Of a stretch of DNA of 64,000 bases, positions 1 to 10,355 are shown one piece after another. Source of the DNA: Paragorgia papillata (Eukaryota; Cnidaria; Anthozoa; Scleralcyonacea; Coralliidae); contig JAWNZC010000348.1 in NCBI GenBank assembly GCA_035771165.1, positions 5,744,001-5,808,000 of the forward strand, given 5' to 3'. The position numbers and the translations under genes are program-made. Numbering within the stretch: the stretch's first letter is position 1; every line of letters starts with the position of its first letter. Under the pieces are notes generated by a model, which ran no database searches, was not told where the DNA came from, and worked only from the letters and a program-made list of their open reading frames with translations.

Positions 1-145
1 TTTGTCCAGGATTGATCAATGCTTGGGAACACTACAATTTCTCAAACGTTAGATAACTGTAAGACTAGAGGTATTCTGCAACTTGGCGTTATATTTTTTA
101 TAATAGGCAAATTAGTTTTATATTATTATTGCAGTGGTCGATTTT

Positions 146-539
146 GTAACGTCCGTCACGTAACGTCCGTCACGGCATCTTTGGCCTCAGCTCCCCCCTG
201 GAAAGGACATTGACAGTAAATTACCTCCAATATATATAATTTGTTCTGTTGTTAAATGTTATGTCATAAACATTTTATCTGGTCTAGTAAAGTTTGAAGA
301 CAAAATTTATTACAAATTATGTGGTGAAAGTCTTTGTCCATTTTGTGTAACGTCCGTCACGCACATTCAAATACCGATTGTAGCCGACTAGTGCAGATTT
401 CAGTAAATTGGACTTTTTCATGAGATAGATATTGTAATTACTTATTATTGTAGAAAAAAGTGTGGGCCAAGATATAATAGCTAAAGAGATATAAGATAAT
501 TTATTTCTAAAAAATCCTTTGAATGTAACGTCCGTCACG
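146..539. repeat. Four copies of a 15-bp motif GTAACGTCCGTCACG
   Basis: Exact copies at 146-160, 160-174 (sharing one base), 347-361 and 525-539, all on the same strand and spaced about 180-190 bp. The sequence between copies is not repeated. Unrecognised. Confidence 0.8.
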
Positions 540-540
540 T

Positions 541-996
541 GGAATTACCCAATTGTTGATTTGGTTAATAATCAAGAAATAATCAGAATTCTTAAGCAGG
601 GTTTATCAAGATAAGTCTTCTTAATCCACTTGACTCTTCCTTAACAAAACAATCTAACAAGTGTTATGCAAGCAGGACATTAAATCGCCTATAAATGGTG
701 GTCTGTATGTTTCTAAAGGCAGAAGATTTAGTTTGATCTTGTTTAGAAGCGAACAATTAAGACTAATTTTTTCATTCAGTAAAAATGTTTAGGCAAGCGG
801 TGCTTGCCTACGCTTACATGACTGCACGCCACTGCGAAAGTTGTGGCTTAAGAAAAGAAACTTGCGATGTAATTTGAACCAGCTGTTAAATTAGTTGCAA
901 GCTATAAACCCAAATCATAACAAGTTAGCAGTCAAGTGAACTTTAATAGTGAATTCTTGTTTGATCCAGGCTTACTATCATGGCAATAGAAGTGTT
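541..996. other. Intergenic, nothing recognised
   Basis: AT-rich sequence without a usable open frame, repeat or known motif that I can support. Confidence 0.5.
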
Positions 997-1002
997 CCTA
1001 AG

Positions 1003-1478
1003 GGGGTGTTTATATGGAGGCGAGCTAGCCTGCTTTCCCGAGATAATTTTTATTGTGTTGTACATGAGAAGCCTAGCTCGCCTAGCCATGCTGACTTGCT
1101 TGTTGTGCTAATTGCATAATTTATCAGTTCTGGTAAGACAGGAAGTCTCATTGTTTTAAATATGAACTGTACATGAACAAGCAGAACTTGTGAATTGTTA
1201 ATATGTTGAAAAAACCTGATAAAAACAAATTTTGTCACATGTTCCTTTTAATGCCAGCCCGGATAGGTGAGCTAGCCCAGTTATTCGTGTTTACATGGGG
1301 AAAAACCAGCCCGGGTAACTGACATCTTGGTCTCGCAAAGCAAGATCTCAGCTAGGCGGGCTGACTCAGCTCTCATAAACACAAGATGAAAATTAACAAG
1401 GAATAATAGCACAATTACGATCTCGCTAAAGTGGGCTAGCCCAGGTACCTGGGCTGACTCGCCTCCATATAAACACTG
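1003..1478. mobile_element. MITE, 'GTTTATATGGAGGCGAG' family, copy 1
   Basis: Terminal inverted repeats GTGTTTATATGGAGGCGAG and CTCGCCTCCATATAAACAC. The interior is rich in 'GAGCTAGCCC' palindromes. CCTAAG occurs at both outer borders (997-1002 and 1479-1484), a possible target duplication. A relative lies at 62751-63033. Confidence 0.7.
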
Positions 1479-1484
1479 CCTAAG

Positions 1485-2072
1485 ATATTATTGCAGGACT
1501 TTCAGTAAGATTCTGAGTAGGTGGCACCTAAGCAAAGTACCCATCTCTCTTCAATCTATGTACGGTAGGTTGAAAAAAGTTGCTTTAAATTTAAAATAAT
1601 TAAAAATTATAGCCAGTGATTCCTAGCAAAATACCTGGCAGCATAGCCCAATTTGGAATGAAGGGCTTTATCCTTCACATGCTCGGTGCACAGCTGTGTT
1701 TGCTGGTGCACAAAAAATGTAAGTTGTTACTTGATGCACAAAATCAGAGCAAAATCACCACACAAAATCAGAGCAAAATCAGTAATAAGATTAATACTGG
1801 CATTTACATTGACATATATGTTGTTTCAATCATTCAGCTTGGCACACATGGCAAAAGTCAAACACAGGAAATTTAGATTCCAAACTGGACCATAGCTCCA
1901 GCAGGAAGTGGGTCTTAACAAAAGCCTTGTTGTTGCAATTAATTTACTTGTTCTGACAAGTTCCAGTTGATTGAAACTTGTAACAAGTTTCACTTGGACA
2001 AGTTCCTGTTTTGGATTTGATTGGTTTTGGTTAAATAATCTTGATTCTTTTTGTATGTTTTTGATGTATGAG
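1485..2072. other. Intergenic, nothing recognised
   Basis: Contains a short direct repeat (ACAAAATCAGAGCAAAATCA, about 1738-1779). The open frames here have no coding character. Confidence 0.45.
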
Positions 2073-2195
2073 CTGTCATAAGTTAAACTCAGAGGAAACT
2101 CTGAGCTCCAGGTGGGACTTGAACCCAGAAAAAAATAATTTGGAAGGTTGTGGGTTTGAGTGAGTCCTATCTGGAACTCAGAGTTTCCTCTGAGT
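2073..2195. repeat. Hairpin element with tRNA T-arm-like centre
   Basis: Arms AAACTCAGAGGAAACTCTGAG and CTCAGAGTTTCCTCTGAGTTT (written to their overlap); the centre includes GGAAGGTTGTGGGTTTGAG. The second copy at 9241-9331 has GGTTTCGAATCCC there, close to the Pol III B-box consensus. Confidence 0.6.
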
Positions 2196-2450
2196 TTAAC
2201 CCTTTCACTCCCAACTTTCTGGGAGCTCTCTCATTGATGAGTAAAATCGTCTGGCATTAGACAGAGTAAAATAATAAAGTATGGAAAATTCCGTATTTGG
2301 GAACTGATGAAAGGGTTAAAGAGATAGGTTAACCCTTTCACTCCCAACTTTCTGGGAGCTCTCCCATCGATGAGTAAAATCATCTGGCATTAGACAGAGT
2401 AAAATAATAAAGGACGGAAAATTCTGTATTTGGGAGTGAGAGGATTAATT
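2194..2450. repeat. Tandem repeat, two units of 133 bp
   Basis: Each unit begins TTAACCCTTTCACTCCCAA and ends with its inverse, and contains AAAATCGTCTGGCATTAGAC. The units are joined by the linker TTAAAGAGATAGG. Related to the arrays at 10165 and 52034. Confidence 0.75.
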
Positions 2451-2892
2451 AATGACAGCTCGTACATGTGAAAATATATAAAAAAACTTTAATCTTGATT
2501 CGTTTTGGCTGGTCAAGAATCAAAATCCAATCAAATTAAAAACAGGAAGTTACCAAATTAAACCTTGTGGAATGAATTGGTCCGGATGAGCAATTGTTCA
2601 TTTGCAATTCAGTTGCAACAGTATTTTAGGAACAATTCTATTGTTGTGGCAGTAATATGGACAATAAAGGACTAAAAAATATTAGCTTCAGATGAGAAGT
2701 TGTCAGTAATAACTGAATTAATTGAAGCTCTACTATAGGAAAGTTGCAACATTTTTTCTTTGGCAGCGTAGATTTGAAATCCAAATCAATCATTGGTGAT
2801 TATGAATGGCAAAATATAGCAACAGCATATTGATCACTTTTGACAATTACAATTATACAACATTTATCAATTACTGTGTTGGATGAGTCTGA

Positions 2893-2997
2893 GCAAAATA
2901 TCATGATTTGTCAGTGGTGAGCTACTAGTTATTTGCCAATGCCAAAGACAGAGGCAAATAACTGGTAGTGGGACACTGACAAATCATGATATTTTGC
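2893..2997. repeat. Inverted repeat
   Basis: Perfect arms GCAAAATATCATGATTTG / CAAATCATGATATTTTGC with more imperfect pairing inside (TTATTTGCC / GGCAAATAA). Probably the tip of a MITE. Confidence 0.7.
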
Positions 2998-3870
2998 AAT
3001 AGACAAGTTCAATAATTGATTTATCATTCATAAAATAGTTAAAAATTTGAAATGCCTGAAGTTAGAGATTGCCACTCTTCTCTCTGTCTTTGGCATACTA
3101 AAATCTTCGTAAAACTTACTTTTTGTTGGCACAAGTCTTGCTTTTTATGTCACTAAATCTTCCCTTTAAATATTTATTTTCTGAAGTATATTGTCATTGT
3201 GGATGCTTCCAAATACTCTCAGTTACTTCCTCAGAAAGCTGAGGAAAACTAGCCAGTGCATGCTCCAAAAATTATTTGCAGTGGAAAATTATTTGCACTC
3301 AGTTATTTGCAGGTGAATTAACCAATCAGAATGTGGGATAGAGATGAAATGAATGATAATTTACAATAGTGACTGACAACAGCTGTTTGGGCTGTTTTAG
3401 TGGATGTTATCACATATTATAAGAGCCAATAAGTGCCAATTGAAAACAAAGAAACTTGTTTGATTCCTGATAAATTAAAGAAAATTGTTCCTGGTTTGGT
3501 CTTAAAATGTATATATTCTACACTCGAATTTTCCTTCACCCAAAATCCTTAGAACATGCTATGTAATCGAGTGAAATGCCCAATATTACTTATAAAGAAA
3601 ATTGACATTGATTTTAGAACTGACAACCAATATTAGACCCCCACTTGAAAAAACCCACCCAAACGAGTATATAAGTTTTCAATTTTCGCACAGAAAGACA
3701 CCATTGTGGCATAAGTCCACTACAAGTGTATTGTAAAGTACATATAAATGAGAGTATGAATAATTAGTGTCCCAAAACTATTTCATAATCTTTTCCACTA
3801 AAAATAAATAAACTCCAGAAAATCTTCAATGTATGTGTCATTTCTTAAAATTCTCTGATACGTACTGTAA
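2998..3870. other. Intergenic, nothing recognised
   Basis: Contains several TTATTTGCA-like words near 3280-3320 echoing the preceding foldback. No gene seen. Confidence 0.4.
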
Positions 3871-3970
3871 TCCTTCTAATTTAACGTTTCCTCTAATTTA
3901 TTGTTTAAAGTTTAATAATATAAATTAACGTTTAGAGAAATGAAATTATTTTAAACGTTAAATTGGAGGA
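3871..3970. repeat. Small inverted repeat
   Basis: TCCTTCTAATTTAACGTTT at the left is mirrored by AAACGTTAAATTGGAGGA at the right. AT-rich loop. Confidence 0.55.
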
Positions 3971-4563
3971 CTGTTAAATCTCAATTGCTGGAATTTAATG
4001 CTGTGGATCACTACAGACAATGATGGTAATTTGTTTACCATAGTGTAATGCATGTATATCATCACACCAATGTGAATATCAACTAGACTAGTCGACACAA
4101 ACCACAAAAACGCACAGAGAGCAAAAACACATGGAAAAATGACGTGGAGACTGCCAAAATTGCCGTGGAGAGCTTCTATACTCTCTGCTGTCCTGACCCA
4201 CACCAAGAATCTCTTGGAACCCTCGTGGAGTGAAGATTCATGCTTGGCCGCGTAAGGCGTTAATTTGTTTGTTGTGTAACGAAGCACACGGGACTTCTTT
4301 TCTTTGTTAACTCTTTTCTTTATTTACTCAGTATACAATCACAAATCACCTTGAATCTATAAATCACTTGTCACACAGAAGACTCACTGCAGATCAAATT
4401 CGTCATCTTAAGACCCATATCAACTACAACAACATGTGCTCGCTATGTCACAGCTCAATACATTACGTCACACATCTTCACAGTTGTGAGAGCAAGTGTC
4501 ACGTGCCAGTATGGTGAAAATGTTAAAAAATCATCAAGTGAAGCATAACGTTTATAACGTAGC

Positions 4564-4599
<36 letters not shown>

Positions 4600-5140
4600 G
4601 CATTTATTTAAACACGATAAAAACTTACAGCATAGCCGATGTGGTCGTGTATTTACATGTATGATTTAAACTAAATTAATACCTAAATAAAAGTATTAAT
4701 ATTACATTTTATCTTACTATCCTATTCTACTAAATATATTACAACTATAATTACTATTTCCTTATTACACGCTTAAAACTGTTAATGTCCTCGATGACTC
4801 TTGTGTTATTGTCTAAAGAGTTCCATAAAACAGCAGCTTTATAGGAAATTGATTTCTTTAAGAAATCAGTTTTAGGCTTAGGTAGAAAGACAATCAGTTT
4901 TCTTCTTAAATTATAATTACAATTGTATTTTAAAAATAATGACTGTAGTGGAATAGGGGAATGACCGTAATAACAGTTATGTACCAGATGTAACAACCTC
5001 TGCGAGTATAACTCCTCGAGTGATTTACACTTTGTTTGAGCAAAAACGTCCTCTGTTGGTGTTTGCCAATCCAAAACGTAAATAAGTTTGGCAGCCCGTA
5101 CATGTATACGCTCTAGCTCGCTAAATAGAGCATGCAATAC
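4564..5140 (-). mobile_element. LINE 3' end (non-LTR retrotransposon), truncated, minus strand
   Basis: A minus-strand frame (4754-5137) encodes ELERIHVRAAKLIYVLDW, then a Leu/Tyr-rich stretch and SYKAAVLWNSL. This matches the end of reverse-transcriptase ORFs of CR1/L2-like LINEs ('R--ARIIT', 'V-LWNSL'). The 3' end is an (ATT)n tail, seen here as (AAT)n at 4564-4598, followed by TTATTTAAACACGATAA, which recurs in the LINE tail at 34181. Confidence 0.65.
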
Positions 5141-5149
5141 AACGGGACG

Positions 5150-5425
5150 TTTGCAAAATAGAACAACACAACGGGACGTTTAACACTGAGCATAGCGGAA
5201 TGTGTTATGACGCAGCGTAATGTCTTATAACGTATCTTAACATTGTTGCAGAACGTCGTGCATGTACTTTAATAACACAGCGTAACGTCTTGCAACGTAA
5301 CATAACGTCTTGCAACGTGGGGGAACGATTTATAGCGTAATGCCGTATCTTAACTTTTTGTAGCAGCGCGTCTCACAACGTAGCGCGATGTCTAATGATG
5401 TAGCCATGTAGGCATGTAGCGTAAT
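5150..5425. repeat. Degenerate 'AACGT/AGCGTAA' rich tract
   Basis: About a dozen near-copies of words such as CGTAACGTCTTGCAACGT, TAGCGTAATG and CGGGACGTTT, irregularly spaced. A matching stub lies on the other side of the LINE (4541-4565, AACGTTTATAACGTAGCAT), so the LINE appears to have landed inside the tract. Confidence 0.5.
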
Positions 5426-5979
5426 TTCATTTCAGGAAATAAGCCTAGAAAACCCGTTCTGGTTCTGACTGAACATTTTTCATCATTTCCAACTTGAGTT
5501 TTGAGTTCTGGCCGGAACTGGCCAGCTGGAAGCAAGTATTGGTGCACCTAGAAATTACTGAACTTACCTGTAGAGCATGCATGCACATTGTCATTGATAC
5601 CGTATTGAACTGAGATTGAACAGATTGTAAAATGTTTGTTTGCACTTGTCTACGGTAGCGTCGTGTTCGCACACGTTGTGGCATTATACAAAGAGGTTTG
5701 CATAGTATAAGGCTAATGAGTGCAATCAAGAATTTGTTTATTCATTTCTTGTACACATAGAATCCTGCAGTCAGATTTGTATGATATTCTTATCCGAAAT
5801 CCAATCAAAGTCTAATGAGTTGGTCCTTGATCAGTTGTCAAACTTTTCCACAAAGTTACATGTACATCAAAATCGGTTCAATACTTTTTAGATATCCCAG
5901 TGACAGACAAACCAACGCACTAACAGGTAAACACATAACCTGGCTGAGGTAATAATATCTTGGTTGTTTGTTTTTCAAG
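5426..5979. other. Flank upstream of the NIFK-like exons
   Basis: No first exon for the NIFK-like gene could be found here. 5866-5935 has wording (ATATCCCAGTGACAGACAAA) of the kind seen in dispersed repeats. Confidence 0.3.
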
Positions 5980-8146
5980 GATAATGACGAGATGACTCCA
6001 GGTGTTGTTTATGTTGGTCATATTCCACATGGGTTTTATGAAAACGAGATGCGAGGCTTCTTTTCCCAGTTTGGTACTGTTAACAGATTACGTTTATCAA
6101 GAAGCAAAAAGGTAGCTACCGTATTTTTGTTGGCTTGATCTGTTTGTGTTGTACAGTACACACTAATTTTTTTGTGGTAAAGATTTTATCACAAAACATT
6201 ACGGTGGAAACGTCCCCCTTGCTTATCCCTCTGGTAAAAATGTTCGAAATCTTGTTGTTCCACGAAATTTGATATTGTATTTTGTTGAAGCATTATCGAA
6301 AGCGTGCTACCAATATTTCCCTAAGGAAAAATAAGGAATGTTGCCCGCTGCTATGTCGGTTACGCAAGAAACATTACGATTTTGGATCTCCTCGCGAGGA
6401 CTGCTCGCCCGATCGGAAAGCTAGAAAAATGGACTTTGATATACTTGATGTATAACAAGTTGGTATATGATAACAGTAACAATTTCTAAAAAGAGCACCT
6501 TTAAAGTAATGCCACTAGGCAACTTAATTTTGTGTTTTATGGGCCCAGCAAAAAAGGTACAAATATGACAAGTACAGTATATATTTTTCAATGGTGGGTA
6601 AAATAAATAATTATAAAATAGTCCGATGGATATTGTGCATAGTGTATATCTGCTAGGTAACATTTACTGCCAAATATATACAGAATTGTGACCTTTCCTT
6701 GTGTATCCCCTTTTAGACTGGCAATTCAAAAGGCTACGCATTTGTGGAATTTGCTTGTGATGATGTGGCGAAAATTGTTGCAGAAACAATGAATAATTAT
6801 ATGATGTTTGGTAGATTACTCAAATGTAATGAATTTACAATAATTATGTCTTTATTGTACTGTACACATTTTTAATGTATTTTATGTGTCTATACTTTTC
6901 TACTTGTGCATCTGGTTTCTTGAGCATGGCAGTGAAGCAGTGTACAACGACTCGTTTTGTGTATCCCATACGGTTTGGCCGCTCATAGTGCAACGTGGTA
7001 TTAGGTATATACCTATTTTCATACATTTCAGGCAATGTTGTTCCAGAAGATAAAATTCATTCTCGGTTGTGGAGGGGATCAAAAAGAAAATTTACTCCCA
7101 AACCCCGTGGACCCACTGAAATTGAAAAGCAGAATAGAGTAAGTAACCAGATACTAAAGAGCAGTGCTCTGTTTGACGCTAAGAACGTCGTGTTAAAAAT
7201 GTCACTTACTATTAACTGACTCTGCATGAACGAACGAACTCGTAAGGCAGAAAATAAAGCTGCCTGAAAGTTACCTGCGTGCCCGCAGCTAACTCGGCAG
7301 AGCACCACAATAACTAATCCTTCCAGATTATCAGACCAATCTGGGGAGAAGGCATTTAATAAACCCTCACTCACTGTGCTACATGTACATGGAGCAAAGT
7401 GAAAAGATGGTAAACTGCCGATACTGACGTTTTGAGCGGAGCCTAAAGGCCTTTCTACACGGTACGATTGTCGGATACGATTGTCATCGTGATGTATGTG
7501 ATTCAGCGCCAATCGTGTAAACGACGTTTTTCGACATTCACCATCGTATGAACAAGAATTGTGTCACGTACACAAAATTCCATACGCCAGAATGACAATC
7601 GTATACAACAATCGTATCATGTATATAGGCCTTAAACACTGCCGATGCAGCACTGAGCACTGTATTTTTTTACAAAGAACATTTGGACACAGTAATTGAG
7701 CTCAGAGAATCGTGGCAGTGAATGAAGGAATTCTCTCAGCTCAATATGCCTAAGTAATTTTATAACAGTATTTTAATCATATTAAAATAATTTAAAGATT
7801 TTAAAAAAAATATTCATATATTTTAATTTAGTGCAAATTTTGCTCTCTATTTATATTTTTTAGCCTCGTGACATTAAAGAACACACCAAACATGTTAACA
7901 ACATAATGAAAAAAGAGTCAAAGAGAAGATCCAAGCTAAAGAAACTTGGAGTAGATTATGATTTTCCAGGATATGTGAGTAATTGTTTTCTTATTTTTGC
8001 TAATGCTACGTGTAATCGTGTATGTCAAAAATGAAAGCAGAAGGTACAATGAAACGTGAAATGAAACGAATTTCTATTATATTTGTTTGTAGAGTGCCGA
8101 AGCTGACAAACACCAACCTAAGCATACAGTATTTGAAGAAACCTAA
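5980..8146 (+). CDS. NIFK: NIFK-like nucleolar RRM protein, five exons, 5' exon missing
   Basis: Exons seen: 5980-6111, 6717-6825, 7032-7138, 7864-7974 and 8093-8146 (stop). All have AG/GT borders and the phases join without a break, giving about 170 aa. The first exon opens with [20 protein letters not shown], the start of an RRM (RNP2 'VVYVGH'). It is followed by [18 protein letters not shown] and, across the intron, [12 protein letters not shown] (RNP1) and [13 protein letters not shown]. The end of exon 4 gives [12 protein letters not shown]. These are hallmarks of the NIFK family (MKI67 FHA-domain interactor), a nucleolar RNA-binding protein used in pre-rRNA maturation. The family normally has about 35-40 residues before the RRM; no exon for them is visible upstream. 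The tail ends 17 residues after exon 4 ([11 protein letters not shown]), much shorter than the vertebrate tail with its FHA-binding segment. The gene could be intact with a distant first exon, or a partial copy. Confidence 0.85.
7357..7442 (-). repeat. Fragment of hammerhead-like repeat unit
   Basis: Reads GGAGCAAAGTGAAAAGATGG, then TAAACTGCCGA and GACGTTTTGAGCGGAG. This is the same order as the unit at 23189 (AGAGCAAAGTGA, TAAACTGCCGA) but in minus orientation at the core, and it is cut off by the next MITE. Confidence 0.5.
7443..7635. mobile_element. MITE
   Basis: Inverted ends TAAAGGCCTTTCTACACGG / CATGTATATAGGCCTTA with an inner pair GTACGATTGT / ACAATCGTATC. Lies in intron 3 of the NIFK-like gene. 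Confidence 0.6.
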
Positions 8147-8202
8147 AGCAATTTGGCTAAAGAGGTGAGAAAGTGTCGGATAACGATTATTATTATATAG
8201 CA

Positions 8203-8940
8203 TGCTATCGGATATGAGCTTTTGCGTAATCTGATTGGTTCCCTACTACTAGGCTATCAGCTCATATCCTGCTAGTAGAGAAAAACAAGATGGCGGCATG
8301 TTTTTTTAAACTGCCGAAAAGAGTTGAAATTGACGGATTTTTATACAGAAAAACATCAACACCCTCAAACCAATGTATAAAAAAACAACATTGTGTAAAA
8401 ATTAATTAACAAATACACAATTTAGCATGTCAAATGGTAAAATTCGCCTAAAAATTACGTCTTTTTACTTCAGAAACACGACTAAATTAGCGGATTGATA
8501 TTAATTTGTTGCCAAACAAAGAAACTCGCGGTTAAAATCAAGCTTACAACACACATTTAAGTAAAGAGACTTTTTTTATTTAGATAAGCATTTGCCGAGT
8601 AGTAAAAAGCATGTTCTTTTTCAAAAACAACCAACTAAGTAATTTAGTTTCACTGCCGAAGGTGTTTCAGTTTCATTTTTGCATGAAATCAAAACCTTTT
8701 TCACGACAGCATCGCTAATATAAACAACTTCATGAAGGTACCTTTTAATCTTTTTTGTTGATCTGCTTAACACATTTTTTGCCTCTGGAGCAACATTTAT
8801 GCAACATTTCACTGAAGCTGTTTGCCGAACAGCTCAGCGAGAAACTCTGTGAATGCATCATTACGCAATGGCGGAAGTATTAGTTGCCTGTTGCCTATGC
8901 CGGAAGTTTGACGTTTCAAACATTTCGCTGTAATTTTGTC
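8203..8940. mobile_element. Probable MITE debris downstream of NIFK
   Basis: GGATATGAGCT at about 8209 is mirrored by AGCTCATATCC near 8260. Further on are 'ACAAGATGGCGGCATG' and palindromic ends typical of foldback insertions. Borders unclear; no gene seen. Confidence 0.35.
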
Positions 8941-8969
8941 TCTTGTACAGTGCTTGGCTATATAATAAA

Positions 8970-9076
8970 AACAGTTATACCATTCGCTCTCGTCGTATAC
9001 GAACTAATAGCCAACTCGGCGAAGCGCCTCGTTGGCTATGAGCTCATATACGACTCGAGCTCATGGTATAACTGTT
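8970..9076. repeat. Inverted repeat, about 46-bp arms
   Basis: AACAGTTATACCATTCGCTC at the left and GAGCTCATGGTATAACTGTT at the right, with TAGCCAAC/GTTGGCTA closing the loop. Confidence 0.75.
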
Positions 9077-9240
9077 AAATAGAGTTGATACAATAATGTG
9101 ACTTTGTGACGCATTTTCATTGGTTGTTAAGGACACGCACATAGATGGCGTCAAAATTGTCAAATCGACGTCAGATCACGTCAACAGACTTGTTTTTAAT
9201 AAAGTCTTAGTTGTTTTTGCTGTACAAGCTGTTGTATAAG

Positions 9241-9331
9241 TAATAAAACTCGGAAAACTCTGAGTTTCAGACAACTCGGAAGGTTGTGGTTTCGAATCCC
9301 GTCTGAAGCTCAGAGTTTTCCGAGTTTAATT
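9241..9331. repeat. Hairpin element with tRNA T-arm-like centre, copy 2
   Basis: Arms AACTCGGAAAACTCTGAG / CTCAGAGTTTTCCGAGTT. The centre GGAAGGTTGTGGTTTCGAA runs into TCCC. See 2073-2195. No complete tRNA can be folded. Confidence 0.65.
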
Positions 9332-9376
9332 ACTTACGAACAAATAGATTAAAACTAATAAGTAATCTATTTGTTA

Positions 9377-9386
9377 ATTATTATTA

Positions 9387-9476
<90 letters not shown>

Positions 9477-9639
9477 CAACTGTGGTCGGAGTGCATGATG
9501 AAAGATCCGGGATAAATGACCACTGGCCACTCATTCCCACGGAGAATGATTTAATTAATCCAAAACAAAAACAAAGTATAACAACTAACCTCAACAATTT
9601 AGTCAAATTTTCAATTTCTAATCTTAACCGTAACTATAT

Positions 9640-9690
<51 letters not shown>

Positions 9691-9693
9691 TTT
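9377..9693. repeat. Two microsatellites, (ATT)n and (TTTA)n
   Basis: (ATT)n at about 9377-9474 with one interruption and (TTTA)n at about 9638-9693. The open frame running through both is an artefact of the repeats. Confidence 0.9.
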
Positions 9694-10048
9694 TATATAT
9701 AGGTGCCTGGGCTGGAGTGACGAGGACGAAGAAGTGCTGCTAGACTGGCTCCACTTTGAATAGGAACATAAATCGTTCTAAATCCTGACTTTATCTGGAT
9801 GTCGTGAAACAAAGTTCAGTCGCTATATGCTGGCACAAGGTATATCAAATAAATAATTTAGCCAAATTGTTAATCACCATAAACCACTTCAACAAGGAAT
9901 ATGCATATTGTATATACATGTAAACGTCGAATTTGTTTATTAAATTTGCATAATAAAAATAATGGTTTTTTTCTCAGGTTGAATTGGATCTAAAGATTAT
10001 TTTAATAGGAACAACGGTCAATAATAAAATATTATTAACCGAGAACGA

Positions 10049-10152
10049 GGTCTGTACGGGAAAATATCAGACCAAGGTCTTGACGGTTCGGACCGAGCTG
10101 CAGGTGAGTTTCGTACAAAAAAGACCAAGGTCTGATATTTTCCCGTACAGAC
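10049..10152. repeat. Perfect inverted repeat, 32-33 bp arms
   Basis: Left GGTCTGTACGGGAAAATATC..., right ...GATATTTTCCCGTACAGAC, with a 38-bp spacer. Directly precedes the tandem array at 10165. Confidence 0.85.
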
Positions 10153-10164
10153 AGAGTGAAGAGG

Positions 10165-10355
10165 TTAACACTTTGAAGCCTGACGACGAGTCTTTAAGGT
10201 TAACGCCAGACGATTTTATTCAGCACAGGGAGAGGTCCAGGCCTCAAAGTGTTAAAACCGATCTCTTTAACACTTTGAAGCCTGACGACGAGTCTTTAAG
10301 GTTAACGCCAGACGATTTTATTCAGCACAGGGAGAGGTCCAGGCCTCAAAGTGTT
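10165..10355. repeat. Tandem repeat, two units of 102 bp
   Basis: Unit: TTAACACTTTGAAGCCTGAC ... GGCCTCAAAGTGTTAA with GCCAGACGATTTTATTCAGC inside. The two units are almost identical. This is the reverse orientation of the 52034 array. Confidence 0.85.

Noticed and set aside
317..538. Minus frame whose ends contain the 15-bp motif
   Set aside because: The motif alone gives the repeated residues; copies occur at other phases, so it is a DNA repeat rather than a protein repeat.
9241..9331. tRNA gene
   Set aside because: Only a T-arm-like sequence is present; no acceptor stem, D-arm or anticodon arm can be folded.
9371..9763. 130-codon frame with long Tyr and Ile runs
   Set aside because: Produced by the (ATT)n and (TTTA)n microsatellites.
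10165..10355. CRISPR-like array
   Set aside because: Only two units that are identical throughout, with no unique spacers, in a eukaryotic context.
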